64,000 nucleotides of DNA from Epiperipatus broadwayi (Eukaryota; Onychophora; Udeonychophora; Euonychophora; Peripatidae): assembly GCA_028023455.1 (NCBI GenBank), contig JAQFVV010012423.1:9959158-10023157 (forward strand). Reading direction: 5' to 3'. The notes beneath the pieces are model-generated. The model made no database searches, was not told the DNA's origin, and saw nothing but the letters and a program-made list of their open reading frames with translations. Below are positions 1 through 12,307 of the stretch, in pieces. The translations under genes and the position numbers were made by a program. Positions within the stretch are counted from its first letter, which is position 1, and the number at the start of each line of letters is the position of its first letter.

Positions 1-246
1 TGCTATCTTTAGTTGTTTTTTTTCATATTTCTTTTATAACCTTGCAGAAAAAATTCATTCTCTACATTATTTTAAGCTACATAAATGACTCTAACATCTA
101 CATTAATATTTATGTCAGTGATGGTATCCATCCATTCCAACTTCATCATCACATTTTACATCAATTTTCATTTTTTGCTTATCACTTTTTTTCAATTGTG
201 TCTTCAATCAAATAAACAACTATAACAAGTACATTAATATTATTTA
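1..246. other. AT-rich non-coding stretch
   Basis: I see no gene, tRNA or repeat boundary here. The stretch is pyrimidine-rich and low-complexity, ending where the minus-strand arm of the first foldback repeat starts. Confidence 0.5.
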
Positions 247-948
247 TATTTATATATTGGACTATTTTTATCATCTAATATGACTTTAGAAATATTTAAC
301 TTTATTTAAATTCTCTAATAATATTCAACTGTCAATAATAGCATACAGGTTAGTATATGCCCAACATTTTGAGAGGTGTTATTTTCCTTTCTTCTTCAGA
401 TATTTTTGGCCTGACCAATGACTATCATGAAAATCAAACCTGAGCCTTTATATTTTTGAATATTGAATTTTAAGGCAACATACTAACTAATTTATCCATT
501 CTGCCAAAGACAATTGTCAGTAGAAATTTCACATATTTATCTATAGGGTTTTTCCTGATTTCTCCACTTTTTCCTAAGAGCAAAGTTGATTAGTGGTTTC
601 TATACATTATATATAGTCATCCTAAGTTGAATATTCAGGGTTATTCATTAATAGTATCTACTGGCTATTGTCTTTGGCAGGATGGCTCAATTAGTTAGAG
701 CTTTGCCTTAAAATCCAATAGTCAAAAATCTAAGGGTCCAGGCTTAATTCCATGCTAGTAATTAATCAGGCTAGCAATACCTGAAGAAGAGAGAATAATA
801 TCTCTCAGAACATTGTTCACATACTAATCTCTTTGTTGTTCTATTACTAACAGTTAAATGTAATTGGAAAATTTAAATAAAATTAAATTTTTTTAAAGAT
901 ATTCAATACTTAATATTAGATGATGGAAATATTCCAGTATATAAATAC
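247..948. repeat. Foldback SINE-like repeat, family 1, copy 1
   Basis: Two arms of about 280 bp (247-525 and 667-948) are diverged inverted copies of one sequence, separated by about 140 bp. In the plus-strand arm a tRNA-like head starts near 676, with a box-A-like tract at 683-701 and a weaker box-B-like tract near 739-751. About 30 nt later comes CTGAAGA - hairpin - GAAC (781-811), then a tail ending in TATAAATAC at 948. The minus arm carries the same parts, with the hairpin at 367-399. Outer ends match the termini at 11669-12307 and 19126-19307. No target-site duplication was found. It could be two head-to-head SINEs or one foldback element; that the same inverted arrangement occurs three times favours the latter. 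Confidence 0.65.
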
Positions 949-3900
949 AATTAAAATACCATCATCACAATCCTTCAGAAAAACACTTTATTATTAACTT
1001 TATCTATGATTTTTGTCTATAATGCCTACATCAGTGGGTTCTACATCCAGATTACATTTTCTTGTAGCATCAATATTATTATCTTTTTTATTTTTACTTA
1101 TATATTAAATTGATCTTCATCATTCCACTCTACATCAATATTTTCTTCTGGTGTATCTAATAATGTAAAAACTGGCAAAATATTAAGAAAATTCTTAAAT
1201 AATGCCATCTTGAAATTATCTGCAATATTATTATTTTTTTGATATAGGGTTATCTTCTATGTCAAGTTTCAATATTGCATCAAACTGACATTTTCCAACT
1301 TCTTTCAATTTTTTTTCTTTAAGTTGTTGAATTTTTTCCTCACTATTCACATCATGTATACTTTCATCTAAAAGATGCAATACTTTATCAAATTTAGAGT
1401 TCTCCATTTTATATTTTTTAAAATTTTTTTTACATCAGTGTACAACTTCACAGATATTTGAATTTAGATGTTCTACACTGCATTATCATTACAAATGTTT
1501 CTTTCTTAAATCATTCCTTTTAGTATCTTCATCTGTCTTATTCATTATAACAGTTTGATTAGAATATAGTCTTTCCATTGTATTTACCTACTTTTGTATT
1601 TCCCCATCTCACCTCATGCATTCTCTGTTTGTTTTTACATGTACTTTTTCAGTTGTTTTGTCGCTCTGTTATCTTCACTCTCAATTTTCCCAATTATTTG
1701 GATATGCTAATTCTCAGCTTATATGTTTGTTCTATAATGATCAAAACTTATCTTCCACTTATTGTGCCTGATTTGTCCATTTATCTTTAGCTCTCACTTA
1801 TTTCATTTGTTTTATTTTTTTCTGGAAATATATCATCTGAATTTGTTTTTGCTTCATTTTTGTACAGGGATTTTGTTTCTTCATGCAATTTATCTGGTTC
1901 ATTCTGCCATATTCTTTGTTTGATATAATGTCAAAACAAAAATATTTCCACTTTTTATATACTTTTCTCACTTTTATATTTTAACATATACATCCTATTT
2001 TGACTTTTTTTTCAACATCCTCATTCAAAAATCTTTACACAAAATGATTTAGAATCTAAATTGATCTATTTTTGCATTTTTTTCTTTATATTTAACATTT
2101 GTGGAAATATGATATGATCCATTGTCACTAATTCTTGTCTGAAGTTAAATGTTAGCTATTATTAATTTAAACAGGCAAAACTCTTCATACAGTAGTGCCA
2201 CTCAGTGCAAGCTAGAGTAATCAATGGATGCTAGAAGGAGTGGTTTAATGTTATTAATTTATATAGTATTTATAAAACTCATCCTTAATGACGAGCTTTC
2301 TATTTCATTTTTCAAAAATCTTAATTTTCTCTATTATTTGATTATTAATTTTTTGGTTATTTACTATCCACTTACAAAAAGCCTATTTATCCTTTTTATC
2401 ATAAAGATTTTTTTTAATATTTCAACATAATAATAAAAATCGGTTGATAAAATTATATAAGAATATGAGTTTATAAGCGTAATTTATATTCACATATAGT
2501 AATTTTGTGTTAAAGCAAACAAATGAAATAAATGTTAAAAGAAAATATTGGTATAATTACAGCTGATTTTAAAACCTATTGAAGAAAGATTTATTGATTT
2601 TACTGTCTGTTTCAAGGATCAAGTTTCTTTAGGATAAATAAGAAAATGAGTAAATAGCAAAAACTCTCGGTTCAAAACCGAAGATAAAATGGAAATTAAT
2701 TGAAAAGTTTAAGAAAAGACTTTAATAAAAATGTTCGACATCTGATGAATTTCACTTTTTTTTTTTTTAAATGAACAATGAATGTGAACTTTTTTTAATA
2801 TTATTTGTAAATACTTTGAAAAATAGTTATTTTAATTAAATAAAGCATTTGTTATTGAATTAAAATAAATAAAAATTATATATGTTAGGAAATCTCTACC
2901 CGAAAATAGATTGAATTAACCAAGAACAGAATAGTATTACTACGACCAGTGATAACACTTGATCATCATCATTAATAATTTTCCATATAAAACATAATAT
3001 TTTAAGTTTAAAATATATTTTTATAAATTAAGATCACCAAACTTTTATTTTAGTTATTTGTGATATTAATTTGTATTTCATCTTATAAAGAATTCAAATG
3101 TTTATGTAAATTATTTTATAAATGGGAATTCCGTTATAAAAATGAAATTAAATCCACAGCCAAAGTGTATTGAATTGCAGCAACGATTCTGCTATCTGAA
3201 AGAAAACGATATCAAACCTCTCTAAGCTAATATTGATTAAAACGTGGCCACTTTTGATCAGTCACACACATTGTTAAGCATGAACCAGTAGATGGACATT
3301 ACAGCTATAAGAGTTGAGATACAATATATAGCAACATTCCTTAGATTTCAACGGAGTTTCCGTTTATTAAATTTGCATCTTTATTAACCCGTAAAAAATA
3401 TTAAATTTAAACACATGACTTGCTGATGGGAGACTAATTTCAGTTAGGATGTTGCAGGGAATGTTTTCACAGATAGATATGGTTGAGCTGAAATTTAAGA
3501 ATGTTATTATTAATAACAATCAACTATATATAATGCAAAAAAAAAAAAAAGGCATCAGATATTTTTTAATTAATCCGTTTTCTTTATTTACTTAATTTCA
3601 TCACACGCACATATATACTATATATATATATATTGCTATAACATCTCGTTATAAAATTTTTTTTTATCATTATCGATACAGTTTTGTTAGTTTTCCTTTT
3701 TTTAAAAAAAAAAAAATGTTAATCTTTTTTCATTATATATATATAATTTATCATGTTTATATCTATGCCAATTTTTAATGCAGTATGGAAAACAATTCAA
3801 ACTGGCCAATTTATGAATGAATGCCATTTTCGATTTATGATGAATATATCTACGTTTAGAAGAATAGTTATGAGAGATCCGTCTTGTTTTAGATAATCAG

Positions 3901-5310
3901 GAAGCATTGTAGGCATGCATAGTATTCCCATATATATATAATTATTCAAAACAATACAATAATTAATACAATTTGAGTCTAGTTGACAACGACTACATAG
4001 ATAGTTATACAGACATTTATTAATAATTTATATATATATATATAACAATTTTAGTGGCAGTGTAAATATGAAATTAATTAAAGCAAGACTTAATTTTCAA
4101 GTAATAAAAAATATAGTAGATAGCACTTTCAAAACTTAATATTGCTTCATATGTAAACAATTAGAATATAACAAGATCTTTTCTATGTAATATATATATA
4201 TTGCAGTTATATGTAGGACTATTTTCATCCGATAAGTAGATGTTTGAATGCTTTTAGAAAAAATCAAATTCTATTTGTACTTTTCTAAATACATTTAATT
4301 ATAATAGTAATACAGAAGTTAATATATAAAACACAATATTGTGAATGGTACTCTTCTCTTCTTCAGGTTTTGCTGTCATGTGACAAGCTGCACAGGGGTT
4401 GGATGAGAACAAAAGTAAAAAAAAAAAATTTAAACAGACTGTTCACATAATAATGGCGATTTGCTCCAATGAAACAATATAGTGTGACAACTCATGATGT
4501 TTGGAAATTACTCATCAACCTTGTCCTTAAAAGAAAGAAATGGAAAATTAGGAAGATTCTCATAGACACATATTTAAATGTCTATTGAATATTGTTCTTT
4601 AACAAAATAGCCTAATTGTTAAAATGTCATCTTAAATTTATTAATCTTAAAGTTCACAAATTTAATTTTTAAGCTATTTGTCACTTATCAAGATAGCAAT
4701 ATCTAGAAGAAAAAGAAAAATAATAAATCTTGAAACATAGTGTTGTTACTAACCTATGCATTATTAATAATAATTAACTGTACTTACAAAGATATAAAGT
4801 TTGAACTTTGCTAAAAACATTGATATACATACTGCACTCAGATTCATGATATAAAGATAAGAAAGAAACCATTTCATTAATTTTATGTATATATTGTAGC
4901 ATTACAGTTACTCTTTAAATTGGCTATTTTAAATTGTGAGATTATACAACTGTTTTGGGCTTTGATTAATTTATTTAATTTAGTTTTTATAGTTAAGCAA
5001 ATATATTTGTCACTTTTACTTAATTAAAGAGTATAAAATATAGTCATTATTATTTTCAAATAGTCTCTCATAGCAATGTTTATCAGAAACATAACAATTA
5101 TCAAGTAATTTTGAATAGCTTTGTAAGCTGATTTTTATGATATACTTTTATAAATTTTTGTATGAAGAAAATATTTATTTTTTATTGCTATTTTTATTAA
5201 GAAATAAAAAAAATATTGACTAAATAAAATATAAAATGCACTAACATGCACAAGCACACAAAGCTGAAGACAAATAAAGAATTTTTTTTAATATATATAT
5301 TTAATTACAT
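949..5310. other. Non-coding AT-rich interval
   Basis: No supported gene. Short ORFs at 1578-1790 and 2224-2430 have hydrophobic, AT-driven composition and no recognisable domain. Homopolymer A/T runs and short (TA)n tracts (for example 3615-3632, 4029-4043) are scattered throughout. Confidence 0.5.
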
Positions 5311-5675
5311 GGCTAAGTGCTTTGGAGGGTCAGAGCCCTCATATTCATAGCATCTTGTAAATAGACAAGAAATTGATTAAGAGTGGTGTAAATTTTTGCA
5401 AATGCATTAGTTACATATTCCATTTCCTGGATATTTTGTAGCAAAAGTCTTTTCTATTTATGGCATCACTATCTCTAGCGATTAAGTAAGCCTCTTTTAT
5501 CTTCTTTTTGAGATTGTGTCTTGCTAAATAGAAAAGACTTTTGCTGTAAAATATCCAGGAAATGGAATACATAACTATCGCATTTGCATAAATTTAGATT
5601 GCTCTTAATCACTTTCTTGTCTATTTACAAGATGGCTATGAATATGAGGGCTCTGACCCTCGAAAGTGCTTAGCC
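5311..5675. mobile_element. Foldback/MITE element, about 365 bp
   Basis: A long imperfect palindrome: left arm 5311-5461 and right arm 5525-5675 are about 150 nt each and closely similar, around a 63-nt loop. Termini read GGCTAAGTGC on the left and its near complement on the right, and both flanks are AT-repeat, which hides any target duplication. No ORF, so non-autonomous. Near each end is an inner hairpin GAGGG-loop-CCCTC followed by GAAAG (right end, 5645-5666), which resembles stem II plus GAAA of a hammerhead but lacks a clean CUGANGA. Confidence 0.8.
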
Positions 5676-6038
5676 ACATATATATATTTATCGATCAAAT
5701 GAAGGAGATCAATCTAACCCAAAAACAATATCTGCATACAACCCATCTACATTTAGCCTAGAAAAATTTATAAATAGCAGATGTGTTAAGATTCCACTTT
5801 CTTTAAATATTCCACCGTTAGCCCAAGTCACTAGCTCAGCGGAGACGCAGAGATAAAAATCTATAAATTTTATATCTTAAATATAAAAGAATAAAAGCCA
5901 CTGCCAGAAATTAACACATAAAAATATTTATTTACGCACATATAAAATAATATTTAAATTTTCAGGAATAAATTTAACATTTATAATTTTATATTGATCT
6001 TTAATTCTAAATTTAAGTAGATTCATATAATGAGTTTA

Positions 6039-6452
6039 CTATTTATTTAGAGGGTCGAGTATGAATGGACTACATAGGTCTGCATTTGAAAGGAAAATAT
6101 TCTTCCCTGATTTAACCTTAGGCAACAAATTTCCAATCAACTGCGCCAATCCATCTGATACATTCATGTATTCAATGTAGCATGATACGACAACACAAAA
6201 TACTATATTGTCAGGAATTACATCTGAACAATAAGTAGAAATAGAGAAGAGATTGACTCTCCACCACAGGAATGTGACATCTGTGGCAAGTAGATCAATA
6301 AACAAAAACTCCATAGGAATGGATGGGTCTTCTGCCGACTTACAACCCATCCATAGGCAAACAGAGAGTGTGTGGCGATATCTATAATCCTGCCCCAGGG
6401 ACCTCATACTACATCTACTAATTACACAAATATATCCAATCCATTGAACCAA
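6039..6452 (-). CDS. Unrecognised 137-codon ORF
   Basis: The frame starts at an ATG at 6452 and runs to a stop at 6039. The predicted product has a hydrophobic middle (around residues 45-95) containing several Cys and aromatic residues, but no motif that I can assign to a family. It lies in a locally less AT-biased tract, so an ORF of this size is more notable than the usual AT-driven ones here, yet the opposite strand also has long open stretches. It may be an exon, a fragment of an unrecognised transposon, or chance. No clear splice sites or polyadenylation signal tie it to a transcript. Confidence 0.15.
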   Translation of the reverse strand: MVQWIGYICVISRCSMRSLGQDYRYRHTLSVCLWMGCKSAEDPSIPMEFLFIDLLATDVTFLWWRVNLFSISTYCSDVIPDNIVFCVVVSCYIEYMNVSDGLAQLIGNLLPKVKSGKNIFLSNADLCSPFILDPLNK

Positions 6453-7084
6453 TTCAACTACAAAATGAATAACCTAAGATTACCCTCCCTTAATACACTT
6501 TACAAAACTATATAGCCATTCACGCCCGACTTAATTTTAACATTTAAGATTACCTTCACACAGATTTGTTTAAAAATGTTGGGTATAGATCGATTACATA
6601 GATTCCACGGTCAAAAACATTTCAAAATAAACATAAATGATCAAAATACAAAATTATTGATACCGACAATCGCAGAGGGAAACTTATAAGTAACCCAATA
6701 GTATTCACCATAAGATACTTGCATTGTCACCAATAACTTAAAAGACATCCGAATAAATACATTTTAGATACTCACCATAAGGTATCATTATTTATCGAAT
6801 GTCTATATATTTTGATCAAATATGAAAACCAAAATATAATTAACCGCAAACGAATCCATGCAAGCGTCTATAAACAACTTAAATTTCATACATTTAACTA
6901 ATCTTTACAATAAGAAAAAAATGGAAATGATGTTTATCAATCGGAAAACATATAAAATTAAACATTATTAATTTGATTTAAAAACTTACAAAAGTCAGAT
7001 AAGAGTCCGTTTTAACATTTAAGTTGGCTTGTTTATCAATTTATAAAACTTGACGAAAGTTCTTAACTGATTTTAATAATTGTT

Positions 7085-7320
7085 CATTTCATATAGTCCA
7101 TGTTCCCGTTGGCAATTCCCATGGCGTCTCCATTGGAAGAAAATGTTCTGGAGGTAGCATTAGCTGGTTCCATTCTGGTATCACAGTCTTTTCATTTTAT
7201 TTTTTTTTAAAACAAACAAAAAAAGAGAGAGAACGAAGGGCTTACGTTGTCATCAAATCAAGTTGGAAAACTCTCTGCCTGAACTCAATATTTTTTTCTT
7301 TTTATAGTCCTCCTATGGAT
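7085..7320 (-). promoter_or_regulatory. Possible TATA promoter with short leader
   Basis: Reading the minus strand, GGACTATAAAAAG lies at about 7299-7311. A purine-rich leader follows, then a consensus-like splice donor (AAC|GTAAGC) near 7246. Further down the same strand a 29-codon ORF begins with ATGGAACCAG near 7172 and ends near 7084. The same tract also has a short ORF on the plus strand (starting at 7100), so coding direction is undecided. This is a weak inference from motif spacing only. Confidence 0.2.
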
Positions 7321-8879
7321 TCCATGAACAAAAACGCACTGTTCTGTTTTTCGTTATGGTCCGGGCCTTTATTTGGCTTCCATTGGTCAAGCTAAAATCC
7401 CTTTCTTCTCTTATCTAACTTTCCATCTGACTTTTTATTAAACGCTTTTAGATAATTAATAAACAATCATTTCCATTTATAGATTACAGGAATTAATTAA
7501 TACCTGTTTTTATTTTAACTTACATTATTTTTTTATTAAAAATACTTTTATAAATCTTTTTTTATAAAAAATACATTCAAATACCTTTTTTTTTTTATTA
7601 AAAAAATTTTTTGTTTAGCATCTGTGCAATATTCTAAGCAAACGTTTTTATTTTGCGTTTAGTTTTTTTTTTACTTTTTTTTTAATACACTTATTTTTTC
7701 GAACTAAAAGTTTTTTTTTTAAATTAATGTAACGACATATTTATATCGTTACAATATATATATATATATTAAAAATTTCTTTGTCTTCAGTTTTGTGTGC
7801 TGTGTGTGTGAGTGCATTTTATATTTTGCACTTTAAAACAATTAGCCACAAAGTTTAAACTGTTTGCTCATTTCAATGATTAAATAAAGCAAAAGAAGTG
7901 CTATACACATATAAACTAATAAGTCAAAAATTGAAAGAGTTAATAGGTTTATGAATACATTACATTTTTAATTATATGTACAATAAACTGTTATTACATT
8001 TTTATATATTGTGTGCATGTGTGATCCATGCAAAATATGTGAATAATATTCAAAAAATAATGAATTATTGAGATATATTTTAAATGCTACTTATAGTTTA
8101 AGAATGGATTATCTTAGTTTAATAATTGCATTAAATTGAATTTCATATTTTTATTTTGTTCTAGTGTGTATACTATTTTAAAAGTGAAATGAATAGTTCC
8201 ATGAATCAGATGGATTATTTGATGTACTTTCTACTTTATTAGTTAAGTCATATTATAGTGTTTTGCAAATATAAGAAAAAACATTTTAGATATTATGATA
8301 TTCAGGTAAAGGTAATAATTTATTTACTATTATAATTAGTGTTGAGATTAAAAGAGAATAAATGTAATATATTTTAGGATTGGATTGTAAAAATATTAAT
8401 AGTTATTACATTTATATTAAATGATTGTTACCAATGATTCATAATGCTTATGACATTTTGATATTTGACCTCAAATTAAGTGGAGTTACTGTTATGTAGA
8501 TGTGTAAGTCTGTAAAGAATATTTTATATATCACTCATATTGATTAAAATTATTTTATACTGTATAATAAAGAGCCTAATGATTTTATTATACTTTGTAT
8601 TGATAAAGTAGTACCTTCTTGTAATTAAAGCCTGAAATTTAATCCAGAAAGAAATATTGAGGCAAAAGTAAATAAGCCCATTGTGATAAATTATCATTTA
8701 GGTCTGTTAAGCAGTGATTTTTACTTGCTTATTTTAAAAGAGTAAAGCATAAGTCCATTATTTGTAAATGAGGTTTACCTTAGTCAAACAAAAGGCCTTC
8801 ATACAAGAAATTAAGAAATTCAGTTTGCATGTGTGACCATTTATTGAGAAATTTCACAAACTTTTCCCACCTAATTATT

Positions 8880-10865
8880 GAAACTCAGATATATTTTTTT
8901 TATAATATTTCAATTCCAAAATTTTTTTAGAAATGTCAAAATATTTTTAAATGCAGTAAAATCAAAGCCTCTTAAACTCTACATTGATGGGTTTTGTTTT
9001 CTTGAAAGTCTCAAATTTTGCAATATTATTGTGAGTAAATATTTTGAATGACTAATATGTTTATTTTTTGGGAATGTTTACAATTATTTTTGCACAATAA
9101 TTGTGTAAAAATTATTATAAAGAAAAACATATATTATTACATACTTATTTTTTTACATGAATCTTTTATTTTTAAATATAAAAGCTTAAAATTTTTTTAA
9201 AATATTAACAATGAAAATTATGGGGAGGGGGATATTGATATTTATTTGTGTATATTTTAAATATAAACATCAAACAAAAAGATTGTTCATTTTCTGAAAT
9301 CAATCTGCTCCTCTCAACATCTGAATGATAAAATAGTGCTTTATTTTGATGAAAATCTAATTTTTTAAAATAATTGTAAAATTCAAATGTGATTTTCTAG
9401 AATTTATTTAATTTCTAAACAAAAATATTTATCAAATGAAATCAAATTTATTATAAAACAGTATATAATAACAGTATAATGCTAAAATTAAAGGTGAAAA
9501 CTTAAAGCAAATGAAACAAAAAAAAATGTCACAGTGTGAGAGGAATAATTTGCAAATAAAGTAATAAACTAAAATACATAATCTGAATAATAGGTTTCAT
9601 TTTATTTTTCAAATTAAAAAATGATTTCAATAATAATAATAATGATAATAATAGTGAAGCAATTTTTTATTGATGACATATCTCAATGAAAAATACATTC
9701 AAGTATCTATAAAATTTTAAAATTGCAGTTTATAATTATAAAAAATGACAAAAATTAACAGTTACAATCTTTATAGAAGTGGTTTTTTTTAAATAATTGT
9801 ATTTTCCCCTTAATAAAGAAATATGCTCAAAGGAAATCTGAATGCAAACATTATATGATTTTCAAAAGCAAATATTTCATTTACTTTTACAAAAATAAAA
9901 ACAAACTATTTGTAAACTTATAATTCTTGATTTTAAGATTTGACTGAGTCTTTTTCTGAGGCATCAGATCTGTGTCTGAGATATCTAGAAATTAAATTTG
10001 CATTTTTCTCTCTCTGCTGATAAATTTTGCAAAGCTTTTTTATAACTTTAAAATTCACATATATTTATTTTCAAAACTTTTAAATATAAAAAATTCTAAA
10101 GATGGCAAGAAAATTGAATATGCAGTCTTCAAAATTTCTCAAGCTCCATGATGATGGATATCCTTTATATATTTCATAAACTCAAACTTTGCAAGATTAC
10201 TTGAAGAAAATATTATGATGGTCTAAAAACTTGATTTTTTTGGAAAGTTTATGATTATATTTGTATCATAATTCTGTAATAGTTACTAGAAATCAAAAGT
10301 ATATATTATTTCATATTTATTTTTTACAAAAATGTTTTATTGTTAAATATAAAAAAATATAATCTTCTGAATATTGTTACCATAGAGATTATGGTCTTCT
10401 GAATATTGTTACCATAGAGATTACGATCACAGGAAGTACAACTGTCTGGGAATGATGTCACTCAGCAAATTTTTATAATATTTAGCAATATCTTAAAAAT
10501 TATGAAAAAAATTAAAACTTTTAAAGCATAAATTGATAGAATTAGTAGTTATTAAAAATAATTTGTTCAGATTTTTAAAACAAACATCAAACAAAGATTT
10601 TGTTCATTTTGCAAATTGAATTGATTCCATCTAAATTTGATGATATGGCAATGCTTTGTTTTGTTTAAAATCTAATTTTTAAAATAATTCTAAAAATCAA
10701 ATGTAATTTTTTAAAATTTATTTAATTTCTAAACAAAAATAACTATGGAATGAGGTCAAATTTATTATATTCTGATAAATAATAATGATTTAATATTAAA
10801 GTGAAAGTTGATAGCTTAAATCAAGTGAAAATAAAGAAATCTGTCAGAATGTTAGCAGAATTCTA
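8880..10865 (+). repeat. Diverged direct duplication (about 0.7-0.8 kb units)
   Basis: The interval near 8880-9545 recurs, diverged, near 10060-10865. Matching landmarks in the same order are: a GATGG tract (8988 and 10152), a stretch ending in TACATACTTATTT / TTTCATATTTATTT (about 9140 and 10310), and a run including TTTATTTAATTTCTAAACAAAA (cut here to 20: TTATTTAATTTCTAAACAAA) at about 9403 and 10719. The spacing is about 1.16 kb at the left and 1.31 kb at the right because the second copy has gained sequence near 10363-10560. No ORF. Either an old segmental duplication or two copies of an unrecognised dispersed repeat. Confidence 0.6.
10363..10426 (+). repeat. 32-bp tandem duplication
   Basis: Two adjacent, nearly identical 32-nt units starting at 10363 and 10395 (TCTTCTGAATATTGTTACCA...). 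The near identity indicates a recent slippage or repair event inside the second copy of the diverged direct repeat. Confidence 0.85.
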
Positions 10866-11668
10866 GAGGGTTAAAGAAAAAAACAAAGTTATACAAATGC
10901 AATAATTAAATTAACATTACATAATATACATTTTAGTACAAGGTTTTGCATCAAATGATTGTAAAACTGTCAAATGAATGCTACACGTAAACACAATTGA
11001 GATACTCTAAACCAATTGCAAAAATAATTGCAGGACTAAAAACACTAATCAAACTACCAGCATTAGCTAAAAATTGAATATTTACTTATTTTTAGATAAA
11101 GATAAAACAAAAATATAAAACTTTTAAATGTTTATTACCTGGAAGTTGGAAAGCTTGGCCTTCTTCATGTTATTTAATGAGAAGTTGCTAAAGAGTCTAT
11201 TTAAAAGTCATTTCACATTTATTACACATACATTCACACATGTTTATATATATATATATAATTTTTGCTGCATTTTTTTTAAAGTTACTTTATATTTATT
11301 ACATATACACATATCATATGATATTAAATTTATTTAGTATTAGTATAAATAATATTTATCATTACATATATGTATATATAATAAAACTTGATGTATTGCT
11401 CTATTTAATTTCATTTTTCTAAATATTTATGACTTTTGCTTTTTTAGTTTCTTAACTAGCTGTATATATTTTTTTCATCTGCATTATTTCTCAAATTGTC
11501 ATTTTTATTACAGCAATTGTTGAAAAATTATGATTCTTATGCAACATTTTTTTGGACTAAGCAAGTCTTGAAAACATTATTATTAAAAGTATTGGTTTGC
11601 ACGTATTCTTTTTTGAGATTTATTTTATTAAAGGCATTTTTAAATAAACTGATGATGGTGTTTTAGCT
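10866..11668. other. AT-rich non-coding interval
   Basis: No gene seen. Overlapping short ORFs at 11128-11422 are rich in Ile, Tyr and Phe from AT repeats and have no domain. Confidence 0.5.
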
Positions 11669-12307
11669 GTATTTTTATATTGGACTATTTTCAATCATCT
11701 AATATGAGTATTGAATGTCTTTAGAAAAATTAAACTAACAGTTTAATGTAAACAATGAGGATTGCCAATTCCTCAACAAGCTTAATGATAAATGCTTAGC
11801 CAGAGAAAGCATTTAAAATATCTCTGTCAGGAACCCCCCACCCACCCAAACCTCTGACCATGGTTTCATGCTTTGGCACTTTTCAGAGAGGCACTAGGAT
11901 AGGTTCAGACACTAGATCTAAAAATAGCAACCCAAATTCAGCATTAATCTAAAAGTTATCTATTGAGTGGAAAATCTAAAATTTTCAGACACCTATATGT
12001 CTTCAAACCCAGATATCCAACTCAATTAGCTATATGGAGCTTAGAGACCTTCAGCCACACCATATATTAGTAGACTTAGAAATATAACATCATATAAATT
12101 AAAGCAGAGACTACAAATAGTCAAAATAAGAGTGCCAATTCAATTCTTATTGTTTATATCTTACAAGCTTAATAGAATTGGGTCATATGATCTATGACTC
12201 TTATTTTGAACAGTTTAATGTATTTGGAATATTTAAATAAAGTTAAATTTTCCTAAAGACATTCAGTACCCATATTAGATGATGAAAATAGTCCAATATA
12301 TAAATAC
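11669..12307. repeat. Foldback repeat, family 1, copy 2
   Basis: The ends are inverted copies of each other. The left arm, 11669-11732, begins GTATTTTTATATTGGAC; the right arm, 12206-12307, ends with the near complement TATATAAATAC. Both match the outer ends of 247-948 and 19126-19307. The interior (about 11740-12200) does not match the other copies and includes a C-rich tract at about 11834-11850, so it is either a replaced centre or an older variant. No ORF. Confidence 0.6.

Larger units (their letters stand above)
5676..8880. other. Less AT-biased non-coding interval with weak ORFs
   Basis: The part from 5700 to 7400 is visibly less AT-biased than its surroundings. It contains an open frame on the minus strand at 6039-6452 (137 codons, no domain I recognise) and a compact promoter-like patch near 7085-7400. 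Beyond 7400 it becomes T-rich low-complexity DNA with no gene that I can support. Confidence 0.45.
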
